A stretch of DNA of 64,000 bases from Rouxiella badensis (lineage in GTDB: Bacteria; Pseudomonadota; Gammaproteobacteria; Enterobacterales; Enterobacteriaceae): the NCBI RefSeq assembly GCF_002093665.1, contig NZ_MRWE01000016.1, forward strand, positions 1 to 64,000. Direction: 5' to 3'. The position numbers were made by a program, and so were the translations under genes. Shown piece after piece: positions 8,337 to 17,940 of this stretch. The notes below the pieces were generated by a model that saw nothing but the letters and a program-made list of their open reading frames with translations, ran no database searches and was not told the origin of the DNA. Each line of letters starts with the position of its first letter. The first letter of the stretch is position 1.

Positions 8337-9779
8337 TTACCCTTGATACTGCAGATAAGCGACGTGGGTTTGCAGATATTCCTCCAGCCCGTGACGTCCA
8401 TCCGCTCCACCGATCCCCGACTTGCGCCAGCCCGCATGGAAGCCCTGCATCGCCTCGAAGTTCTCGCGGTTCACGTAGGTTTCACCAAACTTGAGTTTCT
8501 TCAGCGCGGTCATCGCGGTGTTGATGTTCTGGGTATAAATCGCCGAGGTCAGGCCATATTCGCTGTCGTTGGCCAACGCGATAACCTCGTCCAGCGTCTT
8601 GAAGGTGGTGACCGGCAGTACCGGGCCAAAAATCTCGTGCTGCATGATGTCCATCTTCTGAGTGACGTTGGTGAGGATGGTCGGCTGGAAGAAGAAACCC
8701 TTGTCGCCCGCGCGCTTACCGCCAAGCAGCACTTTCGCGCCCTGTTGCACCGCGGCTGCGACCTTTTCTTCCACGCGTTTCAAGGCATCGGCACTGATCA
8801 GTGGGCCCATATCGAGGTCGCTGTTATCCGCGGTATCGCCAAATTTGACTTGCTCAAACGCCTTGCTCAGTCGGGTCATGAATTCGTCATAAACGCCTTC
8901 CTGCACGTAAAGACGTTCTGCGCAGTTACAGACTTGCCCAGTATTGATCACGCGTGAGCTGACGATGGCCTTGACCGCCAAATCCAGGTCGGCGTCGTTC
9001 ATCACGATGGCCGGAGCCTTGCCGCCGAGTTCTAGCGAAACTTTGGTCACGTTCTGCGCGGCGGCAATCATGGTCTGAATACCGGCGTTGACGCTGCCGG
9101 TCAGGCTGACCATGCCGACTTTTGGGTTGGCGGCCAGCTCATGCCCGACCACGGGACCATAGCCCGTCACCAGATTGAAGACGCCTTTCGGCAGGCCAAT
9201 CTCGTCAACGATTTCGGCGAAGATAATCGCGTTATTCGGCGTCAGTTCACTGGGCTTGATGACGATGGTATTGCCGGTCAAAAGTGCGGGTGCCGCCTTG
9301 CGTGCAATCAGGAAGAACGGGAAGTTCCACGGCAGAATACCCGTGGTGACGCCGATAGCCTTTTTGAACACCAGAATATTTTCATTCGGACGATCGCTCT
9401 GCACGATTTCGCCCTCATAGCGACGCGCCCATTCTGCCACGTAGTCGAGATAGTCGGCGGTAAACAGCACCTCGGTCTGCGCTAGCCCGCGCGTCTTGCC
9501 GCCCTCCGCGATAATGGTGTTGGTCAGCTCGGCTTCGCGCTTACGAATGCCAGCGGCAATTTTATGCAGCCAAACCCCGCGTTCAACCGCTGGTAGAGCC
9601 TCCCAACCGTCCTGCGCGGCCTGCGCCGCATCGATGGCGCGTTTGGCATCGGCCGTGGTGCCTTCAGGAACCTGCGAGATAACCTGCTCGGTCGCCGGGT
9701 TGATGACGTCTATCCATTTATCACTTTGGTTTTCAACAAACTGTCCGTCGATATACATGCGTTGTTGAACAATGGTCAT
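8337..9779 (-). CDS. aldA: Lactaldehyde/glycolaldehyde dehydrogenase AldA
   Basis: This is a 480-residue NAD-dependent aldehyde dehydrogenase that oxidises L-lactaldehyde to L-lactate, and glycolaldehyde to glycolate. The catalytic Cys284 lies in GQVCNCAER and the general base Glu250 in SLELGGKAP; the NAD-binding segments LPWNFPFFL and LTGSV are present. It matches E. coli AldA better than other ALDHs (RVINTGQVCNCAERLYV, YVNRENFEAMQGFHAGWRKS). The ATG at 9779 has GGAGAA just upstream. It stands divergently from rhaT, which fits a role in clearing lactaldehyde made by RhaD. In E. coli aldA is unlinked to rha. Confidence 0.93.
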   Translation of the reverse strand: MTIVQQRMYIDGQFVENQSDKWIDVINPATEQVISQVPEGTTADAKRAIDAAQAAQDGWEALPAVERGVWLHKIAAGIRKREAELTNTIIAEGGKTRGLAQTEVLFTADYLDYVAEWARRYEGEIVQSDRPNENILVFKKAIGVTTGILPWNFPFFLIARKAAPALLTGNTIVIKPSELTPNNAIIFAEIVDEIGLPKGVFNLVTGYGPVVGHELAANPKVGMVSLTGSVNAGIQTMIAAAQNVTKVSLELGGKAPAIVMNDADLDLAVKAIVSSRVINTGQVCNCAERLYVQEGVYDEFMTRLSKAFEQVKFGDTADNSDLDMGPLISADALKRVEEKVAAAVQQGAKVLLGGKRAGDKGFFFQPTILTNVTQKMDIMQHEIFGPVLPVTTFKTLDEVIALANDSEYGLTSAIYTQNINTAMTALKKLKFGETYVNRENFEAMQGFHAGWRKSGIGGADGRHGLEEYLQTHVAYLQYQG

Positions 9780-10074
9780 TTGCAGATTCTCCGTTATCGC
9801 TGGGATCGAGTGATGTGTCACATAAGTTTGTTAATGAAACTTATTTGTTAATTAAGTGGGTTAAAATTGTTTCATTATTCAAGCGTGACGCAGTTTTCCC
9901 GGCATCACCTTTTCGCCATTGCCACAGAAACGGGCAGGTTGGCAAAAATGAGCGTACTGGCCGGATCCACCCGGCAAATTTGCAATTAAGCCAGTGATAG
10001 CAGGGTTGGTGGGTGATTTAGGCAAAAAGGGCCGATTAAGGGCAGAAAAGAAATTTGTGATCGCGGTCGGTGAA

Positions 10075-10151
10075 ATCTCCTCGATTTAGCCAGAAAAACC
10101 GCTGGGTGGGCAACCATACAGAGGTTGTTTGCGGTGACAACTCCTTAGACT
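10075..10151 (+). promoter_or_regulatory. Probable RhaS-dependent promoter of rhaT
   Basis: The 435-base aldA-rhaT gap holds no gene. Two 17-base segments, at 10075-10091 (ATCTCCTCGATTTAGCC) and 10108-10124 (GGGCAACCATACAGAGG), are separated by 16 bases. Each matches the corresponding RhaS half-site upstream of rhaB at about 10 of 17 positions. A -10 hexamer TAGACT, identical to that of rhaB, is at 10146-10151. The spacing to the -10 is two bases longer than at rhaB, so the call is tentative. The rhaT ribosome binding site is GAAGGAAT (10198-10205). Confidence 0.5.
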
Positions 10152-10214
10152 CCTTCGTATGCAGGAAGCCGCTTATTTCCTGTTCGCCTCAACTCTACGA
10201 AGGAATTAATAAAA

Positions 10215-11249
10215 ATGAATAACGCAATCCTGTTAGGCATCATGTGGCACTTTATCGGCGCCACCAGTGCGGCTTGTTTCTATGCCCCATTTAAGAAAGT
10301 GCGTCACTGGTCGTGGGAAACCATGTGGTCGGTCGGTGGTGTGATGTCATGGCTTATCCTGCCGTGGGTCGTCAGTGCCATTCTGCTGCCGAACTTCTGG
10401 AGCTACTACGGCTCGTTTAGTTTCTCTACGCTGTTGCCGGTGTTTTTGTTCGGGGCAATGTGGGGCGTCGGTAACATTAATTACGGTTTGACCATGCGCT
10501 ATCTCGGCATGTCGATGGGAATTGGTATCGCCATCGGCGTCACGCTGGTGGTCGGTACGCTGATGACCCCGCTGCTGCAAGGCCGCTTCGTCGAACTGTT
10601 CAGCTCTGAGGGGGGACGACTGACGCTGCTCGGCGTGCTGGTCGCCGTGGTAGGTGTCGCGATTGTCTCTCGTGCCGGTTTGTTGAAAGAGCGGGCGATG
10701 GGCGTCACGGCGCAGGAATTTAACCTGAAGAAAGGCCTGCTGCTGGCGGTGATGTGCGGGATTTTCTCTGCCGGCATGTCTTTTGCGATGGACGCGGCAA
10801 AACCGATGCATGAGGCCGCCGCGGCGTTGGGCATTAATCCGCTGTACGTCGCGTTGCCAAGCTATGTGGTGATTATGGGCGGCGGTGCCATCGTCAATCT
10901 GGCCTACTGTTTCATCCGTCTGGCGACCAAGAAAGAGCTGTCGGTGAAAGCGGACTTCTCGGTTGCGAAACCGCTGCTGGTGGCAAACGTGCTGTTTGCC
11001 CTGCTCGGTGGCACCATGTGGTATCTGCAGTTCTTCTTCTACGCCTGGGGCCACGCACAAATTCCTGCGCAGTACGATTTCATCAGCTGGATGTTGCACA
11101 TGAGCTTCTACGTGCTGTGCGGCGGGTTGGTCGGACTTATCATGAAAGAGTGGAAAAATGTGGGTCAGCGTCCGGTCGGCGTGCTGAGCATTGGCTGTTT
11201 GGTTATCGTGATGGCAGCGAATATTGTCGGTCTTGGAATGGCGTCCTAA
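10215..11249 (+). CDS. rhaT: L-rhamnose-proton symporter RhaT
   Basis: This is a 344-residue inner-membrane protein with about ten hydrophobic segments, the same length as E. coli RhaT. Conserved stretches include [20 protein letters not shown] at the N-terminus and [19 protein letters not shown] near residue 275. It brings L-rhamnose into the cell with a proton. It is divergent from aldA and convergent with rhaR. Its last 47 bases overlap the 3' end of rhaR on the other strand. A RhaS-type promoter upstream suggests induction by rhamnose. Confidence 0.95.
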   Translation: MNNAILLGIMWHFIGATSAACFYAPFKKVRHWSWETMWSVGGVMSWLILPWVVSAILLPNFWSYYGSFSFSTLLPVFLFGAMWGVGNINYGLTMRYLGMSMGIGIAIGVTLVVGTLMTPLLQGRFVELFSSEGGRLTLLGVLVAVVGVAIVSRAGLLKERAMGVTAQEFNLKKGLLLAVMCGIFSAGMSFAMDAAKPMHEAAAALGINPLYVALPSYVVIMGGGAIVNLAYCFIRLATKKELSVKADFSVAKPLLVANVLFALLGGTMWYLQFFFYAWGHAQIPAQYDFISWMLHMSFYVLCGGLVGLIMKEWKNVGQRPVGVLSIGCLVIVMAANIVGLGMAS

Positions 11250-12072
11250 ACTGCTGACGCCAGGCGCTGGGGGTCATGCCGGTCTCCCGCGTAAACACCA
11301 CCGAGAAATAATTACTGTCGTCAAAGCCGCAGCGGGCGGCGACCTCACCAATCAGGCGATCGCTGCTGCGAAGCAGATGTTTCGCCTGACACAGCTGAAG
11401 CTGACGAAGATAGTGTCCAATGCTCATGCCGGTTTGCTGACGAAAAAGCTGCTTCAATCCGCGTTCGGCCAGTTGATGTTGATGACAAAATGTCGTCAGG
11501 CAAAAAGGGGTGCCTACGTCGACCTGAATCGCCGACATCAGCAGATCCAGCTGTTCTCCCTCCGGCAGGGCGTAGGCCCTGTCAGCGGCGTAACGATGGC
11601 GTCGCAGCACCAGCGCCAGCTGTAAAAAAAGCGCCTCGGTTAACTGCAACGACAGCACGTCGGTCTTTCTGCTTTCCTGCACCAGCTGCAAAATCACCCC
11701 TCTCGCCAGCGCCATACCGCGCGTCGTCAGTCGCCAATGGGTCGGGCTGTCCTCCTCATCACGCGGCAACATTTCTGACCAGTCCAGCCCGAGTTTGAAA
11801 CGTTCTGGGCAGTAAATAATATTGTCGAGTACCAGACAGTTAACCGCATCGTAGCTGTGACAGTCGGTGTCGCGAATATAAAAAATATCCCCGCACGTGA
11901 CCAGCCATGGCCTGTCGTTGAGCACATGCAGCCCGTTACCGCGCCAGACAATCACAATCTCGCAAAACTCGTGCGTGTGCGCGGGAAACGAGGGCTGAGG
12001 CGCCCGATCGGCGACCGCCACCGGCATCAGGTCTGAGGGGATATAGTCGGCTTTGGGCAGGCGAAGTGTCAT
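11203..12072 (-). CDS. rhaR: AraC-family activator RhaR
   Basis: This is a 289-residue AraC/XylS regulator that activates rhaSR in response to L-rhamnose. The N-terminal cupin reads [21 protein letters not shown] in outline, nearly as in E. coli RhaR. The C-terminal pair of helix-turn-helix motifs spans roughly residues 180-280, with [21 protein letters not shown] as the second recognition part. The protein is shorter than E. coli RhaR at the N-terminus. The ATG at 12072 follows GAGG. It is 12 bases downstream of rhaS on the same strand, so the two form one operon. Confidence 0.93.
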   Translation of the reverse strand: MTLRLPKADYIPSDLMPVAVADRAPQPSFPAHTHEFCEIVIVWRGNGLHVLNDRPWLVTCGDIFYIRDTDCHSYDAVNCLVLDNIIYCPERFKLGLDWSEMLPRDEEDSPTHWRLTTRGMALARGVILQLVQESRKTDVLSLQLTEALFLQLALVLRRHRYAADRAYALPEGEQLDLLMSAIQVDVGTPFCLTTFCHQHQLAERGLKQLFRQQTGMSIGHYLRQLQLCQAKHLLRSSDRLIGEVAARCGFDDSNYFSVVFTRETGMTPSAWRQQFRTPFQDRQYSLPSR

Positions 12073-12084
12073 AGGGCCTCTGAG

Positions 12085-12909
12085 TTAATTCATATGCTGG
12101 CGAACGTTGCGCGGGGCATAACCAAATTCGCGCTTAAAAAGCGTCGAAAAGTGGTTACTGTCGCCGAAACCGCAGTGAAATGCGATATCGGTGACGCGCA
12201 TATCGCTATGGCGCAGCAGGTGTCTTGACTGTAGGAGTCTGAGGCGATTCAGGTAGCGCTGTGGCGTGCTGCCGGTTTGCTGCTTTAGCTGACGATGCAG
12301 CGTACGCAGCGACAGCGAGAATTGGTTTGCCAGTTCGTCCCAGTCAATCTCCTCGCTGTAGTGTTCGTTTAGCCAGTCTAGCAGGTGGCGCAGTCGGCTC
12401 TCCTGACCGTTGTCCTCCTGCGTGTTGCGGCCCTGGCGTAGCAGCACCAGCAGCTGCATAAAGCGTAGCTCCTGCTCGGCCTGCTGCTCGAGTGAAAACT
12501 GCGTCGCGCTGCGCGGCAGTTGATCAATCAGCGCTTTGGCCTGCGCCATTACCTTGTTATTGATGCGCCAGAGGGCAGCATAGTTGCCGTCTTTTTCCTG
12601 TGGCAGCAGATCGCGCAGGCCGGAGAGAAAACGGAATGCGTCGGGGCCACGATAGAGCACGTTAGTCAGATGCAGATTGTCGGTTTGTTCATACAGATGA
12701 CGGTCGTGATCGCGAATAAAGCACACGCAGCCTCCGCACAGCGTCTGTGGCTGGCCGTTGAGCACGTGAATACCGCTGCCTTGTTCTACCAGAACAATTT
12801 CATGAAAATCATGATGATGCTCGGGAAAGGCGCCCTGCGGCGCGCGGGGCTCAACGGCAATGGAGAAACCACCGGCGGGGAAAAAATCAACGCTGTGTAA
12901 CACGGTCAT
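12085..12909 (-). CDS. rhaS: AraC-family activator RhaS
   Basis: This is a 274-residue AraC/XylS regulator that activates rhaBAD and rhaT with L-rhamnose bound. The cupin part has [17 protein letters not shown]. The DNA-binding part has [15 protein letters not shown] (first helix-turn-helix) and [17 protein letters not shown] (second). The ATG at 12909 gives the E. coli start [11 protein letters not shown] and has GAGGTG seven bases upstream; an in-frame GTG at 12918 is less likely. It is the first gene of rhaSR and divergent from rhaBADM. Confidence 0.94.
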   Translation of the reverse strand: MTVLHSVDFFPAGGFSIAVEPRAPQGAFPEHHHDFHEIVLVEQGSGIHVLNGQPQTLCGGCVCFIRDHDRHLYEQTDNLHLTNVLYRGPDAFRFLSGLRDLLPQEKDGNYAALWRINNKVMAQAKALIDQLPRSATQFSLEQQAEQELRFMQLLVLLRQGRNTQEDNGQESRLRHLLDWLNEHYSEEIDWDELANQFSLSLRTLHRQLKQQTGSTPQRYLNRLRLLQSRHLLRHSDMRVTDIAFHCGFGDSNHFSTLFKREFGYAPRNVRQHMN

Positions 12910-13084
12910 TTTTAACACCTCATTAATAAATTCTTAACCGATGGTAGTAATCCCGCCACAACTTTACCTTGAATTTTTGACCGCGAAATCCTTTTGGGGG
13001 ACGGATTTTTTAAGAATGACCCAAAATTGATTCAGAAATGCGGCAGCGGTCACAGCTTGCAGGGCAAACGGCAAAAGAAAAAAG

Positions 13085-13100
13085 TGTGAGCTGGTTCAAG
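13085..13100 (+). promoter_or_regulatory. CRP site of the rhaBADM promoter
   Basis: TGTGAGCTGGTTCAAG has a perfect left CRP half-site and a weak right one. Its centre lies about 92.5 bases before the expected transcription start near 13185, the same distance as the activating CRP site of E. coli rhaBAD. Confidence 0.65.
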
Positions 13101-13103
13101 CTC

Positions 13104-13178
13104 ATCTTTGCGCAATTGCCAGCAAGCGTTTGGCGCTGGCAGTAACGAAAAGGCGGCGAATTTCAGTGATTTTAGACT
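13104..13178 (+). promoter_or_regulatory. rhaBADM promoter with two RhaS half-sites
   Basis: Two 17-base half-sites, ATCTTTGCGCAATTGCC (13104-13120) and TGGCAGTAACGAAAAGG (13137-13153), are separated by 16 bases. They align closely with the RhaS-binding half-sites of E. coli rhaBAD (ATCTTT...TTGCC and CAGTAACGAGAAGG). The -10 TAGACT (13173-13178) is identical to that of E. coli. The rest of the 301-base rhaS-rhaB gap holds no gene. Confidence 0.85.
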
Positions 13179-13210
13179 GTAGGCATTGAATCAGCAGGGA
13201 CTGAAATCCA

Positions 13211-14683
13211 ATGACCATTCGTCATATTGTCGCTATCGACCTCGGTGCTTCCAGCGGCCGCATTATGCTGGCCCGTTCCGACCTCCAACAGGGCACGCTG
13301 ACCCTGCGGGAAGTCAGCCGTTTCTCCAATCATCTGGTGCAAATCGATGAACATGAATGCTGGGATGTTGACGCGCTGGAGCAGGCCATTAGCGCCGGTT
13401 TACAGCAGCTGGACGATGAAGGTATTGCGTTGGACAGCCTCGGCATTGATACCTGGGGCGTCGATTTTGTGCTGCTGGATGCCAACGGCCAACGTCTGGC
13501 ACCCGCTGTCTCTTATCGCGATAAGCGCACTCACGGTGTGATGGCGAAGGCGCAGCGTGAGCTGACCTGCGAGGCGATTTATAAACAGACCGGCATTCAG
13601 TTCCTGCCGTTTAACAGCCTTTACCAAATGCGGGCGCTGACGCAGGCCCAGCCGGAGCTAATCGAGCGCATCGCTCACGTGCTGCAAATCCCCGATTATC
13701 TGCACTATCGCCTCACCGGCGCGCTGTGCTGGGAATACACCAACGCGACCACGACGCAGATGCTAAATATCGAGAGCGGCGAGTGGGACAGCAAGCTGCT
13801 GCACTGGGCAGGCGCCAAGGCCGCGTGGTTTGGCCGTCCTTCCCAGCCCGGCCACACAGTAGGCGAATGGAAAAGCCCGCGCGGCAAGGGTGTTCCGGTT
13901 ATCGCCGTCGCAACGCACGACACTGCCAGCGCCGTGCTGGGTACGCCGCTTGCCCACGCCGATGCCGCCTATCTCAGCTCGGGCACCTGGTCGCTTATGG
14001 GCTTCGAAAGTCAGACGCCCTACAACAGCCGCGCCGCGTTGGAGGCCAATATCACTAACGAAGGCGGCGTTGAAGGGCGTTATCGGGTGCTGAAAAATAT
14101 TATGGGGCTTTGGCTGCTACAGCGCGTCTGCGAGGAGCTGCACATCGATGACCTGTGCGCGCTGATTGACGATGCGGCGCGTCAGACCGCCTGCCGGTGG
14201 CTTATCAATCCCAACGACGATCGTTTTATCAACCCAGCCAGCATGGTGCGTGAGATTCAGGACGCCTGCGTCGAAAACGCCATGCCGCAGCCACACAGCC
14301 CCGCCGAACTTGCGCGCTGTATTTTCGACAGCCTGGCGCTGCTGTACCGCCAGGTGTTCGAAGAACTGGGCAACGTGCGCGGTAAACCCTTCACGCAGCT
14401 ACATATTGTCGGGGGGGGCTGTCAGAACCATTTCCTCAACCAGCTGTGCGCCAATGCCTGCAATGTGCCGGTCATTGCCGGACCGATTGAGGCGTCGACG
14501 CTCGGCAACATCGGCTGTCAGCTGATTGCGCTGGGTGACATCAAAGACGTCGGCGCGTTTCGCCAGCGGGTGGCAGAACATTTCCCGTTACATCGCATTG
14601 AACCTCATTCCAATAGCGCAATCGCGGCCAGCTGGCCACGTTTTCAGGCGCTGAGCCAACCTAATAAGGAATTTTGCTTATGA
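13211..14683 (+). CDS. rhaB: Rhamnulokinase RhaB
   Basis: This is a 490-residue FGGY-family kinase that phosphorylates L-rhamnulose at O-1. The N-terminal phosphate-binding motif [13 protein letters not shown] is at residues 9-21, the substrate segment [11 protein letters not shown] near residue 80, and the second ATP-binding motif [14 protein letters not shown] near residue 397. It is the first gene of rhaBADM, behind a RhaS/CRP promoter. Its stop codon overlaps the rhaA start (ATGA), so the two are translationally coupled. Confidence 0.95.
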   Translation: MTIRHIVAIDLGASSGRIMLARSDLQQGTLTLREVSRFSNHLVQIDEHECWDVDALEQAISAGLQQLDDEGIALDSLGIDTWGVDFVLLDANGQRLAPAVSYRDKRTHGVMAKAQRELTCEAIYKQTGIQFLPFNSLYQMRALTQAQPELIERIAHVLQIPDYLHYRLTGALCWEYTNATTTQMLNIESGEWDSKLLHWAGAKAAWFGRPSQPGHTVGEWKSPRGKGVPVIAVATHDTASAVLGTPLAHADAAYLSSGTWSLMGFESQTPYNSRAALEANITNEGGVEGRYRVLKNIMGLWLLQRVCEELHIDDLCALIDDAARQTACRWLINPNDDRFINPASMVREIQDACVENAMPQPHSPAELARCIFDSLALLYRQVFEELGNVRGKPFTQLHIVGGGCQNHFLNQLCANACNVPVIAGPIEASTLGNIGCQLIALGDIKDVGAFRQRVAEHFPLHRIEPHSNSAIAASWPRFQALSQPNKEFCL

Positions 14684-15936
14684 CCAAGCTTATCGATCAG
14701 GCGTTTGACCTTGCGAAACAGCGTTTTGCCGCCGTGGGCGTAGACGTTGAGGCCGCACTGGCCAAACTCGATCAACTGCCTGTCTCCATGCACTGCTGGC
14801 AGGGCGATGATGTGCGCGGCTTTGAAAACCCTCAGGGCGCGTTGACCGGCGGTATTCAGGCAACCGGCAACTACCCGGGCCGTGCGACCACTGCCGTGGA
14901 GCTGCGCGCCGACTTGGATAAAGCCCTCTCGCTGATCCCGGGTCCAAAACGCCTGAATCTGCACGCGATTTATCTTGAAAGCGACAGCCCGGTCGAGCGT
15001 AACGAGATTGAACCCAAGCATTTCAGCAACTGGGTCGACTGGGCCAAAAAGAATCGCCTTGGCCTGGACTTCAACCCAACCTGCTTCTCGCATCCACTGA
15101 GCGCCGACGGCTTTACGCTCTCTAGCGCAAATCCTGAGACCCGCCAGTTCTGGATTGAACACTGTCAGGCAAGCCGCAAGGTGTCTGCGTCATTCGGCGA
15201 GCAGCTTGGCACACCGTCGGTGATGAATATTTGGGTGCCAGATGGCATGAAAGACCTGACCGTCGACCGCTTCGGGCCGCGCCAGCGTCTGATGACCGCA
15301 CTGGATGAAATCATCAGCGAGAAGCTGAATCCGCAGCACCACATTGACGCGGTCGAGAGCAAGCTGTTCGGCATTGGCGCAGAGAGCTATACCGTGGGAT
15401 CCAACGAATTTTTCCTCGGCTATGCCACCAGTCGCCAAACCGCACTGACGCTGGATGCCGGTCACTTCCATCCGACCGAAGTGATTTCCGACAAAATTTC
15501 GACCGCCATGCTGTACGTGCCGCGCCTGCTGCTGCACGTAAGCCGCCCTGTGCGCTGGGACAGTGACCACGTGGTCATTCTCGACGATGAAACGCAGGCC
15601 ATCGCCAACGAAATCGTGCGCAACGATCTCTTCGACAAAGTCCACATCGGCCTCGACTTCTTCGACGCCTCCATCAACCGTATCGCCGCCTGGGTTATCG
15701 GCACCCGCAACGCCAAGAAAGCGCTGCTGCGTGCCCTGCTGGAGCCACTCGATCAGCTGCGCAAGGCCGAAAATGAGGGCGACTATACGCTGCGTCTGGC
15801 GCTGCTCGAGGAGCAGAAATCGCTGCCGTGGCAGGCAGTGTGGGAAACCTACTGCCTGCGCAATGACGTGCCCGCCGATGCCGGTTGGATTACCGACGTG
15901 CGCCGTTATGAACAACAAATACTCAGTCAACGTTAA
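14680..15936 (+). CDS. rhaA: L-rhamnose isomerase RhaA
   Basis: This is a 418-residue cytoplasmic, metal-dependent isomerase that converts L-rhamnose to L-rhamnulose. The protein starts [16 protein letters not shown]. It carries metal-site segments such as [24 protein letters not shown] (His and Asp ligands) and [17 protein letters not shown]. The ATG at 14680 overlaps the rhaB stop and has AAGGA upstream. Length and sequence agree with E. coli RhaA (419 residues). Confidence 0.95.
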   Translation: MTKLIDQAFDLAKQRFAAVGVDVEAALAKLDQLPVSMHCWQGDDVRGFENPQGALTGGIQATGNYPGRATTAVELRADLDKALSLIPGPKRLNLHAIYLESDSPVERNEIEPKHFSNWVDWAKKNRLGLDFNPTCFSHPLSADGFTLSSANPETRQFWIEHCQASRKVSASFGEQLGTPSVMNIWVPDGMKDLTVDRFGPRQRLMTALDEIISEKLNPQHHIDAVESKLFGIGAESYTVGSNEFFLGYATSRQTALTLDAGHFHPTEVISDKISTAMLYVPRLLLHVSRPVRWDSDHVVILDDETQAIANEIVRNDLFDKVHIGLDFFDASINRIAAWVIGTRNAKKALLRALLEPLDQLRKAENEGDYTLRLALLEEQKSLPWQAVWETYCLRNDVPADAGWITDVRRYEQQILSQR

Positions 15937-15945
15937 GGATTTATC

Positions 15946-16788
15946 ATGCAAAGCATTCTTTCCTCTTGGTTTGTGCAGGGAATGGTGAAGGCAACTAGCG
16001 ACATGTGGCTGAAGGGCTGGGACGAGCGCAACGGCGGCAACATCAGCCTGCGCCTGCTGGAGGACGAGGTCGCGCCATTCAAGTCCGATTTTGTGGCCGC
16101 ACCGCGCCATATCGAGCTAAGCCAACCCGCGCCACTGTTGGCTAACTACTGGTTCCTGGTGACCGGCTCCGGAAAATTTTTCCGCAATGTGCAGCTTGAC
16201 CCCGCAGACAGCCTGGTGCTGCTTCAGGTCAGCGAAGACGGCAAGTCTTATAAAATCCATTGGGGACTGGTGAACGGCGGTGTGCCAACCTCCGAGCTGG
16301 CGTCGCATTTCCAGTCGCACAGCGTGCGTAAACAGCTGACCAACGGCACCGACCGCGTGATCATGCACTGTCACGCGACGAACTTTATGGCGCTGAGCTA
16401 CGTGCTGGAGCTGGACGCGGCGAGCTTTACGCGCCAGCTTTGGGAAGGCAGCACCGAGTGTCTGGTCGTGTTCCCGGACGGCGTGGGGATTGTGCCGTGG
16501 ATGGTGCCTGGCACCGACGGCATTGGCGAGAAGACCGCCGAGCAGATGAAGTCGCACAGCATTGTGCTGTGGCCGTTCCACGGTATTTTCGGCGCAGGCC
16601 CGACGCTGGACGAGACCTTTGGATTGATCGACACTGCCGAAAAATCTTCGGAAGTGCTGGTGAAGGTTATCTCGATGGGCGGCATGAAGCAGACGATTAC
16701 CACGCAGGAGCTCATCGCCCTCGGCAAGCGTTTCGGCGTTAATCCGTGGCAGGAGGCATTGCATTTGGACAAACGCAATGTTGCGTAA
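15946..16788 (+). CDS. rhaD: Rhamnulose-1-phosphate aldolase RhaD
   Basis: This is a 280-residue class II aldolase that splits L-rhamnulose 1-phosphate into dihydroxyacetone phosphate and L-lactaldehyde. The zinc ligands are the two histidines of MHCHATN and a third in PFHGIFG; the Glu of the NGGN region and the [14 protein letters not shown] stretch match E. coli RhaD. It is a few residues longer than the E. coli enzyme (274). It starts nine bases after rhaA, with AAGGA upstream, and overlaps rhaM by 11 bases. The lactaldehyde product is the substrate of AldA, encoded nearby. Confidence 0.95.
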   Translation: MQSILSSWFVQGMVKATSDMWLKGWDERNGGNISLRLLEDEVAPFKSDFVAAPRHIELSQPAPLLANYWFLVTGSGKFFRNVQLDPADSLVLLQVSEDGKSYKIHWGLVNGGVPTSELASHFQSHSVRKQLTNGTDRVIMHCHATNFMALSYVLELDAASFTRQLWEGSTECLVVFPDGVGIVPWMVPGTDGIGEKTAEQMKSHSIVLWPFHGIFGAGPTLDETFGLIDTAEKSSEVLVKVISMGGMKQTITTQELIALGKRFGVNPWQEALHLDKRNVA

Positions 16789-17092
16789 AGCCTTCGTGAT
16801 GCAGGTATATCCTGACGCTCACGCCGAATATCAGCGCCGACACTCGCCGATTTGGCCTGAACTGGAGCAGACGCTCAAGGCGCATGGCGCCCACCATTAC
16901 AGTATTTTTTTGGACGCGGAACGTAATTTGCTGTTCGCGGTGGTGGAAATTGAGTCGCAGGCGCGGTGGGACGCGGTGGCCAGCACCGAGGTGTGTCAAC
17001 GTTGGTGGCAGTCGATGTGCGAGCTGATGCCGTCGAATGCGGACAACAGCCCGGTGAGTCAGGAGCTTAAGTCGGTATTTTATTTAGCCTAA
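16778..17092 (+). CDS. rhaM: L-rhamnose mutarotase RhaM
   Basis: This is a 104-residue ferredoxin-fold protein that interconverts the alpha and beta anomers of L-rhamnose for the isomerase. The catalytic His22 is in YQRRHSPIW, and the WWQSMCELM segment near residue 70 is characteristic. It overlaps the end of rhaD by 11 bases and closes the rhaBADM operon. Confidence 0.93.
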   Translation: MLRKAFVMQVYPDAHAEYQRRHSPIWPELEQTLKAHGAHHYSIFLDAERNLLFAVVEIESQARWDAVASTEVCQRWWQSMCELMPSNADNSPVSQELKSVFYLA

Positions 17093-17095
17093 TGT

Positions 17096-17119
17096 ACGGT
17101 GCTCCCTGCGGAGCACCGT
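17096..17119. terminator. Hairpin between convergent rhaM and yhgN
   Basis: ACGGTGCTCC and GGAGCACCGT form a perfect ten-pair stem around the loop CTGC between the two stop codons. Only short T-runs follow on either side. It probably acts in both directions. Confidence 0.75.
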
Positions 17120-17120
17120 T

Positions 17121-17714
17121 CTAAATCTTCAAATAGGCCCGCACGCCGTCCAGGAACATCTGCGTCGAGAGCATGACCAGCACTAATCCCATCAGGCGTT
17201 CAAGCGCGCTGACCCCTCTGTCGCCCAACAGGCGCAGGAACAGGTTGGACAGCAGCAGAATACCCATCGAGATACCCCAGGCGATGAACAGCGCCAGCGT
17301 GAGGTGGCCAATCTGGTTAGGATACTGGTGTGAAAGCAGCATCAGCGTTGCCAGAATGGAAGGGCCCGCAACCAGCGGAATAGCTAGCGGCACTAAAAAC
17401 GGCTCTTCGCCCGCGGGAAGCCCACTGCTGTTATTTTCATGCGACGGGAAAATCATCTTGATAGCGATTAAGAACAGGATAATACCGCCGGAAATCGAGA
17501 CGGTTTCGGTACGCAGATTCAGGAACGAAAGGATCTTCTCGCCCGCGTAAAGGAAAATTAGCATCAGGATCAAGGCGATCAACATTTCTCGGATCAACAC
17601 CACGCGGCGTCGTTTGGGATCCAGATGCTTGAGTACGGACATGAAAATCGGCAGGTTGCCCAGCGGATCCATAATCAGAAACAACAAAACCGTAGCCGAA
17701 ATCATTTCAGTCAT
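17121..17714 (-). CDS. yhgN: MarC-family membrane protein YhgN
   Basis: This is a 197-residue inner-membrane protein with about six hydrophobic segments. It matches E. coli YhgN, including LLFLIMDPLGNLPIFMSVLK at the N-terminus and SGLPAGEEPFLVPLAIPLVAGPS in the middle. The family (MarC/NAAT) was named for amino acid transport in some archaea, but the function in enterobacteria is not established. It is next to asd as in E. coli. Confidence 0.92.
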   Translation of the reverse strand: MTEMISATVLLFLIMDPLGNLPIFMSVLKHLDPKRRRVVLIREMLIALILMLIFLYAGEKILSFLNLRTETVSISGGIILFLIAIKMIFPSHENNSSGLPAGEEPFLVPLAIPLVAGPSILATLMLLSHQYPNQIGHLTLALFIAWGISMGILLLSNLFLRLLGDRGVSALERLMGLVLVMLSTQMFLDGVRAYLKI

Positions 17715-17940
17715 AACCGCAAATCCCTCAGGTTTTATTTATATATAAGCAGCGCTGCTAACAAAGCGCCTGGTATCGATTAAATTCACTTGCCACTTAG
17801 CGTACATTTTGTAAGGTATAGGCTCGCGCGCTCATAGGGCAGTACATCGCACTTTTATCCATTTTTGACGGGTGAATTGTGCCAAAACGGTGCAAACGCG
17901 CAATATTTGCAGTAATCACCCTCACGGCAGGACAGATATT

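Noticed and set aside
9807-9822. CRP site in front of aldA
   Set aside because: Only one half-site (TCACA) is good and the spacing partner CGAGT is poor, so it was not listed.
17715-17940. Lysine riboswitch or leader peptide upstream of asd
   Set aside because: The stretch is short and I found no conserved lysine-riboswitch elements or codon-rich leader.
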